Of a stretch of 64,000 nt of DNA, positions 27,045 to 35,327 are shown in pieces. The notes beneath the pieces are model-generated. The model was not told the DNA's origin and did not search any database. It saw only the letters and a program-made list of their open reading frames with translations. This stretch comes from Runella slithyformis DSM 19594. Lineage in GTDB: Bacteria > Bacteroidota > Bacteroidia > Cytophagales > Spirosomataceae. How positions within the stretch are numbered: the stretch's first letter is position 1; each line of letters begins with the position of its first letter. Both the position numbers and the translations under genes were made by a program. The stretch lies in NCBI RefSeq assembly GCF_000218895.1, contig NC_015703.1, positions 2,369,001 to 2,433,000 on the forward strand, written 5' to 3'.

Positions 27045-29613
27045 ATGGCAAAGAGCAAAACATATACAGTAGAAGAATTTAAGGAACTTTGGGACAAAGT
27101 TTCTTTACGATTTCGGAAAGAAAATCCCTCTTGTATTGATGTAATAGCACGTTCAGATAGTTCTAAAAACTTTTTTGTAAACCATCTCAGGAGTTTTAAT
27201 AGAATCAATACCCTTTTAGGTCAGAGTACAGCCGGGGTACAGGGACAAACTGTTTATGAAGCTGTCAGAACACTAAACAATTGGCTTAAAAAACCTAAGC
27301 AGAAAGATTATACCGATGGCATTACCCTTGGAAGTAATTTTGCCAAAGCACTTGAAGCCTATGCCAATGGTGTTGGTTTAACCCCACCTCCGGACGATCC
27401 TTTACCACAAGAAGTAGCAGGTATGGGTGGGGGAACGGTCCAGGAATTCAGTCCCGTAGAAAACATACATATTCAGAAAACGCCAGACCAAACAGATAAG
27501 TTAACGGCTTACCTCCGTTTTCAGGCTGAAAACGACAAACGAGAAAGTAAGTCTGATTGGAGTTTGGAGCGAATTTTGGCCAATACCATCATCGACGATG
27601 TACACCGCGCCGAGTGGAACAAAATCATGGAAACCACTTGGAAAGATGAGTTGGGGTTTAAGTTGTTTGATGATATTTTGTATGGTCAAGACAGCCAAGC
27701 CAAAGGTTTTGCACAAGAACTGAGCACCGGCACTGAACTCACAATACGCAAACTGATGCGTAACCGCACCGATTTTCCCTATTGGCACCGTAGCTTGGTG
27801 GTATCGGCGCTTACGTTGAGCATAGCCCAACATTCCGACCCCGACAAGCTGGAACTCCTGTTTGATTTTGTAAAAGAAGAAGAACCCTTTGTGTGGAAAC
27901 GTGCCTTGGTGGGTATTGCACTCAATAGCCTCAACCGCCCCCATCTTATCTCTGATAACCCACGCTTTGCCGGCTTTTGGAACAAACTCCACACACAGCC
28001 TTACACCGCCGAAGCACTTGTGGCAATAGACAATGCTTTATTTGATGTAAGACAAAACAAAGAACAAACACTGATTTCATTATACCAACAATGGATACCG
28101 CAATACGAATACTTTGAGAAGCCTCAACATTGGTTTTTACCCTACTACGCAGGTAACCCCATCAGCAAAAAAATCCCTAATAAATTAGCTGATTTGTTGT
28201 ACTATTCGTTAGTGTGGGATTTATCTCTGGGCAAATATGTTTTTTGTTGGCAGTACGAGAGATTGGGTATGCCCCAAAAATGGAGAGTACCTCAAATTTT
28301 AGAAAATGAAAAACAAGACCTACAAACCCACCCATTATTGATTGAAAAATATGGAGATGATGCCCATATAAGCGGTTTGTACGAAACTGAGATAAATGAA
28401 TATGTACAAGAGCTACACTTTTTCTACCAAAACTACAACCAACAACACCTACAATCACTCTTTGACCAGCAAGCTACTCTCCTGAAAAGTAGTTTGGTAA
28501 AACTCGACACCTTGGTCCTCAACTCCGCCGAAGCCCACTACAGTATTGGCGTAGCTTATCAGAATTTAGAACAATATGAAAAAGCCATTGTGGCCTACCA
28601 ACAAGCCATTGCCATCAAAGCCGATTTTCACGAAGCCTACCACAACATGGGCAATGCTTATGTGGATTTAGGGCAATATGACCAAGCCATTGATGCCTAC
28701 CAACAAGCCATTGACATCAAACCTGACTTCCACAAAGCCTACAATTTTTTGGGCAATGCTTATGTGGATTTAGGGCAATATGTCAAGGCTATTGAAGTCT
28801 ACAAAAAAGCCATTGAAATAAAACCCGATAAACATGAAGCCTACAATTTTTTGGGCAATGCTTATGTGGATTTAGGGCAATATGTCAAGGCTATTGAAGT
28901 CTACAAAAAAGCCATTGAATAAACCCGATAAACATGAAGGCCTACAATTTTTTGGGCAATGCTTATGTGGATTTAGGGCAATATGTCAAGGCTATTGAAG
29001 TCTACAAAAAAGCCATTGAAATAAAACCCGATAAACATGAAGCCTACAATTTTTTGGGCAATGCTTATGTGGATTTAGGGCAATATGTCAAGGCTATTGA
29101 AGTCTACAAAAAAGCCATTGAAATAAACCCGATAAACATGAAGCCTACAATTTTTTGGGCGATGCTTATGTGAATTCAGGGCAATATGTCAAGGCCATTG
29201 AAAGCTATCTAAAAGCCATAAAATTCAAACACGATTTCCATGAAGCCTATTACAACATGGGCGTGGCTTATGCTAATTTAGGGCAGTATGAAAATGCTAT
29301 TAAAAGCTGTCAAAATGCTATTGACATCAAATCCGATTACCACGAAGCCTACAACAACATGGGCGTATCTTATGCTAATTTAGGGCAAAAAGGGCAAGCA
29401 TTGCAATGCTATTTAAAATCACAAGCATTAGGAGGGGATGCCTATAATTTGGCCTGTTGGTATGCGGTGGAGGGGCAAAAAACTGAAGCGTTGCGGTGGC
29501 TGAGGCAGGCATTGGATAAACAACAAATCAGCCTCACCCACCTCGCCCAAGATGCTGATTGGGATGGTTTAAGAGAAGATGCGGAGTTTAAAGCGTTGGT
29601 AGCCAACTATTGA
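27045..29613 (+). pseudogene. TPR repeat protein gene with two frameshifts
   Basis: A gene for a protein of about 856 aa if two -1 shifts are repaired. The first part (27045-28922) has an unrecognised N-terminal domain (about 110 residues), an alpha-helical HEAT-like middle part with SLVVSALTLSIAQHSDPDKLELLF and WKRALVGIALNSLNRP, and then TPR units of 34 residues. At 28917-28922 the reading frame meets a TAA because the A runs of the repeat are shorter than in the other copies. A second shift follows near 29126, and the last frame runs to 29613, ending with the Bacteroidota-type TPR tail NLACWYAVEGQKTEALRWL. The ATG at 27045 is preferred over an upstream frame start at 26919. It could be truly broken, phase-variable, or a sequencing error. 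Confidence 0.7.
28737..29142 (+). repeat. four tandem 102-bp repeats in the TPR gene
   Basis: Units start at 28737, 28839, 28940 and 29042 (lengths 102, 101, 102, 101) and each encodes one 34-aa TPR. They are identical except for indels in the A-rich stretch between GCCATT and CCCGATAAACATGAA. The second copy lacks two A and has one extra G; the fourth lacks one A. A diverging fifth copy follows from 29143. Confidence 0.95.
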
Positions 29614-29718
29614 GGTTTGAAGAAATATCATCATTGTAAAGCTTACCACTTTTTTCTGGTATCCCCAAAAAGCCAAAAGCTACAAAAATAGCCATTGGTA
29701 AGCATTATGAATCAAGTC

Positions 29719-29978
29719 TCACGCCCACGCTTTCCCAAAACCTTCGGGCCATTTTAGGTTTTTGAGGTAAGTCCGGGCTTCATCGAGTGTAGCATACCGC
29801 TTTACCTCCTTGGCAATTTTCTTTTTTGCAGGAGTTTTTTCTATGATTAAGCTGCTTTTTCAATCAAAAATGCTTCATAAGCGATGACCTTGTGGATTGT
29901 TTTTGTGTCGCTCATGCTGTCAAATTCAAAAATCAGTTCTCGTTTAATTTTTCGGAAAGGGTAGCTTGGCTTGTCCAT
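29719..29978 (-). pseudogene. remnants of one or two small genes
   Basis: On the minus strand an ATG at 29978 opens a 43-codon frame ending at 29847, beginning MDKPSYPFRKIK and containing LIFEFDSMSDTKTIHKVIAY. This resembles the start of small Bacteroidota proteins of the DUF6934 type (uncertain recall). A second frame, shifted, continues to a TGA at 29719 with KEVKRYATLDEARTYLKNL, which also has coding character but no good start. Together they look like a decayed small-gene cassette. The rest of the 29614-30094 gap shows nothing clear. Confidence 0.4.
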
Positions 29979-30094
29979 GAGGATATCATTTTAAGGCCAA
30001 AGCTATTAAAAAAAATCTCCCAAACGCGTAGGGGGTACGGGTGCGTAAATTGTCATAGCTGCAAAACAGTCACTTAAAAACGTTTCGTACAGCT

Positions 30095-30814
30095 ATGAAA
30101 AAGAGATCAGCTATCTTCCTTATTATTCTTTCATTTACCCTGCTTCAATCCTGCATTTTTATTGACGGCAATACCCGTTTAGACCCCCGCGACCCCGACA
30201 GTCAAACGTTCGACCTGCGCAATTTTGACCGATTGGAAATGGGCAATGCCTTTGATGTCAGCGTTCGGCAGTCGGGGCAGTTCAGCATTTTTGTGCGCGG
30301 CGACCGCCGCGATATCAGCGATTTGGAAGCTTTTGTAGACCGCAGCGGTAAATTGGTGATTCGTTACCGCAATTACCGTGTCCGTCGGTATGACATGGAC
30401 ATCGACATTACCATGCCGGTCTTGCGCGGGGTTGATTTCTCAGGAGCAACCGTTTCAACCATTGACGGTTTCGGCAATACCCGCGATCTGGACGTGCAGC
30501 TGTCGGGCGCGTCCAAATCCACCATTGACGGCGATTGGGACCGCGTCAACGTTGACCTTTCGGGCGCTTCTAATGTGACATTGCGCGGCCGGGGGCTAAG
30601 CCTGGCCGGGAATCTGTCGGGGGCATCTAAGTTAAACGCCTTTGAGTATGCCGTGGATAATGTCGATCTGGAATTGTCAGGCGCAAGCAGTGCCAATGTA
30701 CGGGTTGACAGAACATTAAAGGTGGAGGCAAGCGGTGGCAGCAGCCTGCGCTATCGCGGTACCCCCGAAGTGCGCTCGAATACTTCAGGCGGCAGCAGTG
30801 TAAAGAAAGATTAA
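30095..30814 (+). CDS. DUF2807 (head GIN domain) lipoprotein
   Basis: A 239-aa envelope protein with a lipoprotein-like signal: hydrophobic residues 6-17 and LLQSC with Cys20. The mature domain is a right-handed beta-helix of the DUF2807 'head GIN domain' family. Its rungs repeat LSGAS-type turns: SGATVSTIDG, SGASKSTIDG, SGASNVTLRG, SGASKLNAF, SGASSANVRV, SGGSSLRYRG and SGGSSVKKD, about seven in all. Members are putative surface or adhesin-like proteins with no proven activity. It stands alone upstream of ileS, with the ileS promoter beginning 13 bases after its stop. Confidence 0.88.
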   Translation: MKKRSAIFLIILSFTLLQSCIFIDGNTRLDPRDPDSQTFDLRNFDRLEMGNAFDVSVRQSGQFSIFVRGDRRDISDLEAFVDRSGKLVIRYRNYRVRRYDMDIDITMPVLRGVDFSGATVSTIDGFGNTRDLDVQLSGASKSTIDGDWDRVNVDLSGASNVTLRGRGLSLAGNLSGASKLNAFEYAVDNVDLELSGASSANVRVDRTLKVEASGGSSLRYRGTPEVRSNTSGGSSVKKD

Positions 30815-30827
30815 CCCAAAAAATTCC

Positions 30828-30835
30828 TAACTTTG
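30828..30835 (+). promoter_or_regulatory. candidate -7 element for ileS
   Basis: TAACTTTG matches TAnnTTTG exactly and is followed by GCC. It lies 107 bases before the ileS ATG. No clear TTTG is seen at -33. Confidence 0.4.
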
Positions 30836-30850
30836 CCGTTCTTCTTGGAA

Positions 30851-30924
30851 GCCGTTATCGGTTATCAGTTATGAGCTTATCCGTATTTCCTGCGGCTGTC
30901 CGACAACTGATAACGGTTAACGGC
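30851..30924 (+). repeat. inverted repeat in ileS leader
   Basis: The 20-base arms at 30851-30870 and 30905-30924 match at 18 of 20 paired positions around a 34-nt loop. It lies between the candidate promoter and the ATG, so the ileS leader could form this hairpin. The sequence is built from GTTATC/GATAAC and GTTAAC words. Confidence 0.65.
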
Positions 30925-30942
30925 CATTTTAATTGAAAAAAA

Positions 30943-33900
30943 ATGCCGATGAACTACAAAGAGTATAAAGGATTGGACTATGCACAGGTGGGCAAAGACA
31001 TCCTGGAGTTTTGGAAAGAAAATCGAATCTTCGAAAAATCAGTAGAAGTACGGGAAGGAGCGCCTTCGTTTACGTTTTACGAAGGGCCGCCTTCGGCCAA
31101 TGGTACCCCGGGCATTCACCACGTTATGGCGCGTACCATCAAGGATATGTTCTGTCGTTACAAAACGCTGCGCGGCTATCAGGTAAAGCGCAAAGGCGGA
31201 TGGGACACCCACGGCCTGCCCATTGAGTTGCAGGTAGAAAAAGAATTGGGCATTCGCAAGGACGATATTGGCATTAAGATCAGCATTGAAGACTATAATA
31301 AAAAATGCCGTGAAGCAGTCATGCGGTTTACTGACCGCTGGCTGACCATGACCGAAAAGATGGGGTATTGGGTCGATATGGAAGACCCGTATGTTACCTA
31401 CAAAAATGACTACATCGAGAGCCTTTGGTGGTTGTTGAAGCAACTTTACGAAAAAGGACTGCTCTATAAAGGCTACACGATTCAGCCATATTCGCCGGCA
31501 GCCGGCACCGGACTCAGCTCGCACGAGCTGAACATGCCCGGTACCTACAAAGATGTCAAAGACACGACCATCGTTGCGCAGTTTAAGATAAAGTTGACGG
31601 GTAAATCGGGCTATTTGTTTGATACGGCCGACAGCGACGATATTTATATCCTGGCCTGGACCACTACGCCCTGGACACTGCCCGCCAACTCGGCCCTGAC
31701 CGTCGGGAAAGACATTGATTATGTGCTCATTACCACTTTCAATCAATACACTCACCTCCCAATCAATGTTATTTTGGCGAAAGATCTGGTAGGAAAATAT
31801 TTTTCTGAAAAAGGGAAAGACGCCAAGTTGGGAGCCTACAAAGAGGGTGATAAGGTGATTCCGTGGTCGATTGTGATGGAGTTTAAAGGGCAGCATCTGG
31901 AAGGCATTCAGTACGAGCAACTTCTCCCGTATGTGCAGCCGCTGGAAGATGCCGATAAAGCCTTTCGTGTGATTTTAGGAGATTTTGTGACCACTGAAGA
32001 CGGTACCGGAGTGGTGCATACCGCTCCTACCTTCGGGGCCGATGACTTTAGAGTGGCCAAAGCCAATGGCGTACCGGGCATCATGGTGCGCGATGAAAAT
32101 GGTAAAGAAGTGCCGATCGTGGACAAACAGGGGCGTTTTGTGCCCGAGATCGGTGAGTTTGGCGGACGTTTTGTCAAGGAGCAATATTACTCGACCGAAG
32201 AGCAGGAAGACCCTGAATTTAAGCCCACAGACGTATTGATTGCCATAAAGTTAAAGGAAGAGAACCGTGCCTTTAAAGTAGAAAAGTACGAGCACCCGTA
32301 CCCGCACTGCTGGCGTACCGACAAGCCTGTGCTGTATTACCCAATGGACAGCTGGTTTATCCGGACCACGGCGCTGAAAGACCGTTTGGTGGCCTTGAAC
32401 AATACCATCAATTGGAATCCGGAAAGCACCGGAACGGGACGTTTTGGCAACTGGCTCGAAAACCTCGTCGATTGGAACCTCAGCCGCAGCCGCTATTGGG
32501 GAACGCCGCTGCCCATTTGGCGTACGGAAGAAGGCGAAGAAAAATGCATTGGTTCTGTAGCGGAACTGACCGGTGAGTTGGAAAAAGCTTTGGCAAGTAC
32601 GGCGCTGACGGAAGAACAACGCGCTAAAAACGAGTCGTTCCTTCAATCAAAAGGAACTGAAGCCTTTGATTTGCACCGTCCGTACGTAGATGAGATATTT
32701 TTGGTATCGGATTCCGGAAAAGTAATGACCCGTGAGACCGACCTCATTGACGTGTGGTTTGATTCAGGAGCAATGCCGTATGCACAGTTTCACTTTCCGT
32801 TTGAGAACTTGGACAAATACCCCCAAAGCATGGGCGGTACAGCGGCCAATGAATCGCTTACCTCCTATCCGGCCGATTTTATCAGTGAGGGCGTCGATCA
32901 AACGCGTGGCTGGTTCTTTACCCTTCATGCCATCGCAGGGCTTTTGTTTGATTCGGTTGCGTTCAAAAACGTCGTGTCGACCGGCTTGGTGTTGGACAAA
33001 AACGGCAACAAAATGTCGAAACGCCTCGGCAACGGCATTGACCCGTTTGAGACCATTGATAAATACGGTCCCGATGCGCCGCGCTGGTACATGATCACCA
33101 ACGCCGAGCCGTGGGATAACCTCAAGTTCAACATCGACGGGGTGGTGGAAGTGCAGCGTAAGTTTTTCGGGACGCTGTTCAATACCTATAACTTCTTTGC
33201 GCTCTACGCTAATTTGGACGGCTACAAAATTGAGCAGTTTGACCGCGTGCCCAAAGAACAACTCTCGGAACTTGACCGCTGGATCATCTCTAAAGTGTAC
33301 AGTTTGGTAAAAGACGTCACCGAGCAGTTTGACAATTATAACCCCACCAAAGCCGGTCGTCTGATTCAGGATTTTGTATGCGACGACCTGTCCAACTGGT
33401 ACGTGCGCCTGTGTCGCCGGCGGTTCTGGCAGGGTGAGATGACGACCGATAAGCGGGCAGCTTATGAAACACTGCAACACTGTCTGACGGCGGTGGCGCA
33501 GCTGATGTCGCCGATCGCTCCTTTCTTTGGAGAGTGGCTCTATCGCAATCTCACCGACCACGTTCGCGAAGAATCCATCGAAAAAAATACGCCTTTCAGG
33601 CACGAATCGGTGCATTTTACCGATTGGCATACCTACGATGAGTACTGGGTAGACAAAGACTTGGAAGTGTCGATGCAGTTGGCGCAGGATATCTGTTCGC
33701 TGGTACACTCATTGCGTAAAGGCAATAAGATCAAGGTGCGTCAGCCGTTGTCGAAAGTGCTGATTCCGGTATTGAGCGAAAAAGTGCGTGCGCAGATTGA
33801 GCACGTGACGCCCATCATCATGTCGGAAGTAAACGTAAAGGCCGTTGAGTTTGTAAGTGATGACAGCGGGATTTTAAAGAAAAAGATCAAACCGAATTTC

Positions 33901-34398
33901 AAAGCTTTAGGGCCGAAGTACGGTCCTAAAATGAAAGAAGTGGCGGCGGTGATCAACGGCCTGAGCGCAGCGGATATCTCGGTGATTGAAAAAGAAGGCG
34001 TTCTTGTCTCGGGCGAGTTCTCACTGCTCAGAGACGACGTAGAGATCATTGCCGAAGATGTACCGGGCTGGTTGGTCGCAAGTCAGGGAAGCCTTACTGT
34101 AGCGCTTGACGTAACCGTTACGGAAGAACTGCGCCGCGAAGGATTGGCCCGTGACGTAGTTAACCGCATTCAGAATCTTCGCAAAGACAGCGGCTTTGAA
34201 GTAACGGATAAGATCAAAATCACAGTACAGGATAACAGCCCTGAGCTGGCGGAAGCCGTTACGTCCAACAAAGACTACATTTGTCAGGAAGTACAGGCCA
34301 TATCGCTGGAGCTGGTGACCGACCTGAACGGCTCCGCGACGGAGATAGAAATCGACGAGTTTTTATTGAAGGTAAAAATAGAAGTAGCCGGCCGGTAA
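30943..34398 (+). CDS. ileS: isoleucine--tRNA ligase
   Basis: An 1151-aa class I aminoacyl-tRNA synthetase that charges tRNA-Ile and edits valine. The HIGH-type site appears as GPPSANGTPGIHHVMART (about residues 48-65), followed by KRKGGWDTHGLPIE. The editing domain (CP1, about 200-440) has AWTTTPWTLPANSAL and EDGTGVVHTAPTFGADD. The KMSKS loop reads NKMSKRLGN. The C-terminal half holds the anticodon-binding domain and an extended tail, as in the long IleRS type found in Bacteroidota and eukaryotes, which often gives mupirocin resistance (family knowledge). An ATG two codons further (30949) is an equally possible start. A strong bidirectional terminator follows. Confidence 0.97.
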   Translation: MPMNYKEYKGLDYAQVGKDILEFWKENRIFEKSVEVREGAPSFTFYEGPPSANGTPGIHHVMARTIKDMFCRYKTLRGYQVKRKGGWDTHGLPIELQVEKELGIRKDDIGIKISIEDYNKKCREAVMRFTDRWLTMTEKMGYWVDMEDPYVTYKNDYIESLWWLLKQLYEKGLLYKGYTIQPYSPAAGTGLSSHELNMPGTYKDVKDTTIVAQFKIKLTGKSGYLFDTADSDDIYILAWTTTPWTLPANSALTVGKDIDYVLITTFNQYTHLPINVILAKDLVGKYFSEKGKDAKLGAYKEGDKVIPWSIVMEFKGQHLEGIQYEQLLPYVQPLEDADKAFRVILGDFVTTEDGTGVVHTAPTFGADDFRVAKANGVPGIMVRDENGKEVPIVDKQGRFVPEIGEFGGRFVKEQYYSTEEQEDPEFKPTDVLIAIKLKEENRAFKVEKYEHPYPHCWRTDKPVLYYPMDSWFIRTTALKDRLVALNNTINWNPESTGTGRFGNWLENLVDWNLSRSRYWGTPLPIWRTEEGEEKCIGSVAELTGELEKALASTALTEEQRAKNESFLQSKGTEAFDLHRPYVDEIFLVSDSGKVMTRETDLIDVWFDSGAMPYAQFHFPFENLDKYPQSMGGTAANESLTSYPADFISEGVDQTRGWFFTLHAIAGLLFDSVAFKNVVSTGLVLDKNGNKMSKRLGNGIDPFETIDKYGPDAPRWYMITNAEPWDNLKFNIDGVVEVQRKFFGTLFNTYNFFALYANLDGYKIEQFDRVPKEQLSELDRWIISKVYSLVKDVTEQFDNYNPTKAGRLIQDFVCDDLSNWYVRLCRRRFWQGEMTTDKRAAYETLQHCLTAVAQLMSPIAPFFGEWLYRNLTDHVREESIEKNTPFRHESVHFTDWHTYDEYWVDKDLEVSMQLAQDICSLVHSLRKGNKIKVRQPLSKVLIPVLSEKVRAQIEHVTPIIMSEVNVKAVEFVSDDSGILKKKIKPNFKALGPKYGPKMKEVAAVINGLSAADISVIEKEGVLVSGEFSLLRDDVEIIAEDVPGWLVASQGSLTVALDVTVTEELRREGLARDVVNRIQNLRKDSGFEVTDKIKITVQDNSPELAEAVTSNKDYICQEVQAISLELVTDLNGSATEIEIDEFLLKVKIEVAGR

Positions 34399-34412
34399 AC
34401 GTAGCGTTTGGT

Positions 34413-34469
34413 AAAAAAAGGGGGTGATCTGACAGGGGCAACAGCCCCGCGGGTCGCCCCCTTTTTTTT
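34413..34469. terminator. bidirectional terminator after ileS
   Basis: A run of seven A and GGGGG (34413-34424) pairs with CCCCC and eight T (34457-34469), enclosing a nested GGGGC-AACA-GCCCC hairpin. It separates ileS from the convergent response regulator gene. Confidence 0.85.
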
Positions 34470-35253
34470 ATCGAAACATAAAATATCTCATAAATTCTTC
34501 TTTGTGGCTTCGCCCGATGGGAATCTGAAATTTGCCCACGTAGAGGTCATGCTCATCAAAAGAGTCGATTTTGTCGATATTGACGGCATACGAGCGATGT
34601 ACCCGGATGAATTTCGGCGCAGAAAGACGTTCCAGAACGGTATTCAGGGTAAGTCGTAAGGCAATTTTTTTAGAATCGGTATGAATGGTCGTGTAGTTCT
34701 TGTCGGCTTCAAAGAATAAAATATCGCCTAGAAATAATTTTTGAAATTTATAATTTTCCTTGATGAAGACATAATCATTGATTTGCAGAATGGTTTCGCG
34801 GTCGGGAGATTTAGCATTGGGATGAAGCGGCTTGACGGTTTCGTCCCGGTGTTTGGGAAAGGACTGATTTTGAGAATGAAGGGCGAAGTTATTAATGGCT
34901 AAGTCAATCGCAATTTTAAGGCTTTCGGTGCTGAAGGGTTTGGTTATGTAGGCCGAAGGATAGGTCTTCATGGCGGCCTCAATGGTAGAGCGGTCAGCCT
35001 GAGCAGTGAGATAAATAACGGGCGCTTCCCGAAAAGCGATCATTTCCCTGACGGCTTCAATACCTGTCATGGTACCGATCAATTTAATATCGCAGAGAAT
35101 CAGGTCTACCTGTATGCTTTTATAGATTTCAATCGCTTTGGAGCCGTTGTTGACCACATTCACGATTTCATAGCCGTCTTCCTCCAGGCGAGCTTCCAAG
35201 TCAAGTCCTACAACAGCTTCATCTTCTACAATCAGAATTTTAACAGTGTGCAT
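34468..35253 (-). CDS. LytTR-family response regulator
   Basis: A 261-aa DNA-binding response regulator. The receiver domain (about residues 4-122) has the acidic pair EDE near residue 10, the phospho-acceptor Asp55 in LILCDIKL and the conserved Lys105 in ITKPF. A linker of about 35 residues leads to a LytTR DNA-binding domain (about 158-258) with FEADKNYTTIHTDSKK, FIRVHRSYAVNIDKI and IPIGRSHKEEF. It is encoded 74 bases after the histidine kinase gene on the same strand, so the two form a two-component system. No target gene is recognisable nearby. The stop codon overlaps the ileS terminator. Confidence 0.93.
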   Translation of the reverse strand: MHTVKILIVEDEAVVGLDLEARLEEDGYEIVNVVNNGSKAIEIYKSIQVDLILCDIKLIGTMTGIEAVREMIAFREAPVIYLTAQADRSTIEAAMKTYPSAYITKPFSTESLKIAIDLAINNFALHSQNQSFPKHRDETVKPLHPNAKSPDRETILQINDYVFIKENYKFQKLFLGDILFFEADKNYTTIHTDSKKIALRLTLNTVLERLSAPKFIRVHRSYAVNIDKIDSFDEHDLYVGKFQIPIGRSHKEEFMRYFMFR

Positions 35254-35327
35254 AATTAAGATAATAATCAGAATAGAATGGTGAAAACAAATAACGTGGT
35301 GAGCTTTTGTCCTACATCAGGAATCGG

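Noticed and set aside
28737-29142. CRISPR array
   Set aside because: The repeats are contiguous 102-bp units without spacers and encode TPR motifs.
29892-30077. 61-codon plus-strand frame before the DUF2807 gene
   Set aside because: It is antisense to the small-gene remnant and has no coding features of its own.
30836-30942. T-box element before ileS
   Set aside because: No T-box consensus, specifier loop or terminator helix was seen; the hairpin is a plain inverted repeat.
31039-31920. 293-codon minus-strand frame inside ileS (and a similar one at 32764-33708)
   Set aside because: Both lie antisense to conserved synthetase domains and reflect codon bias of the real gene.
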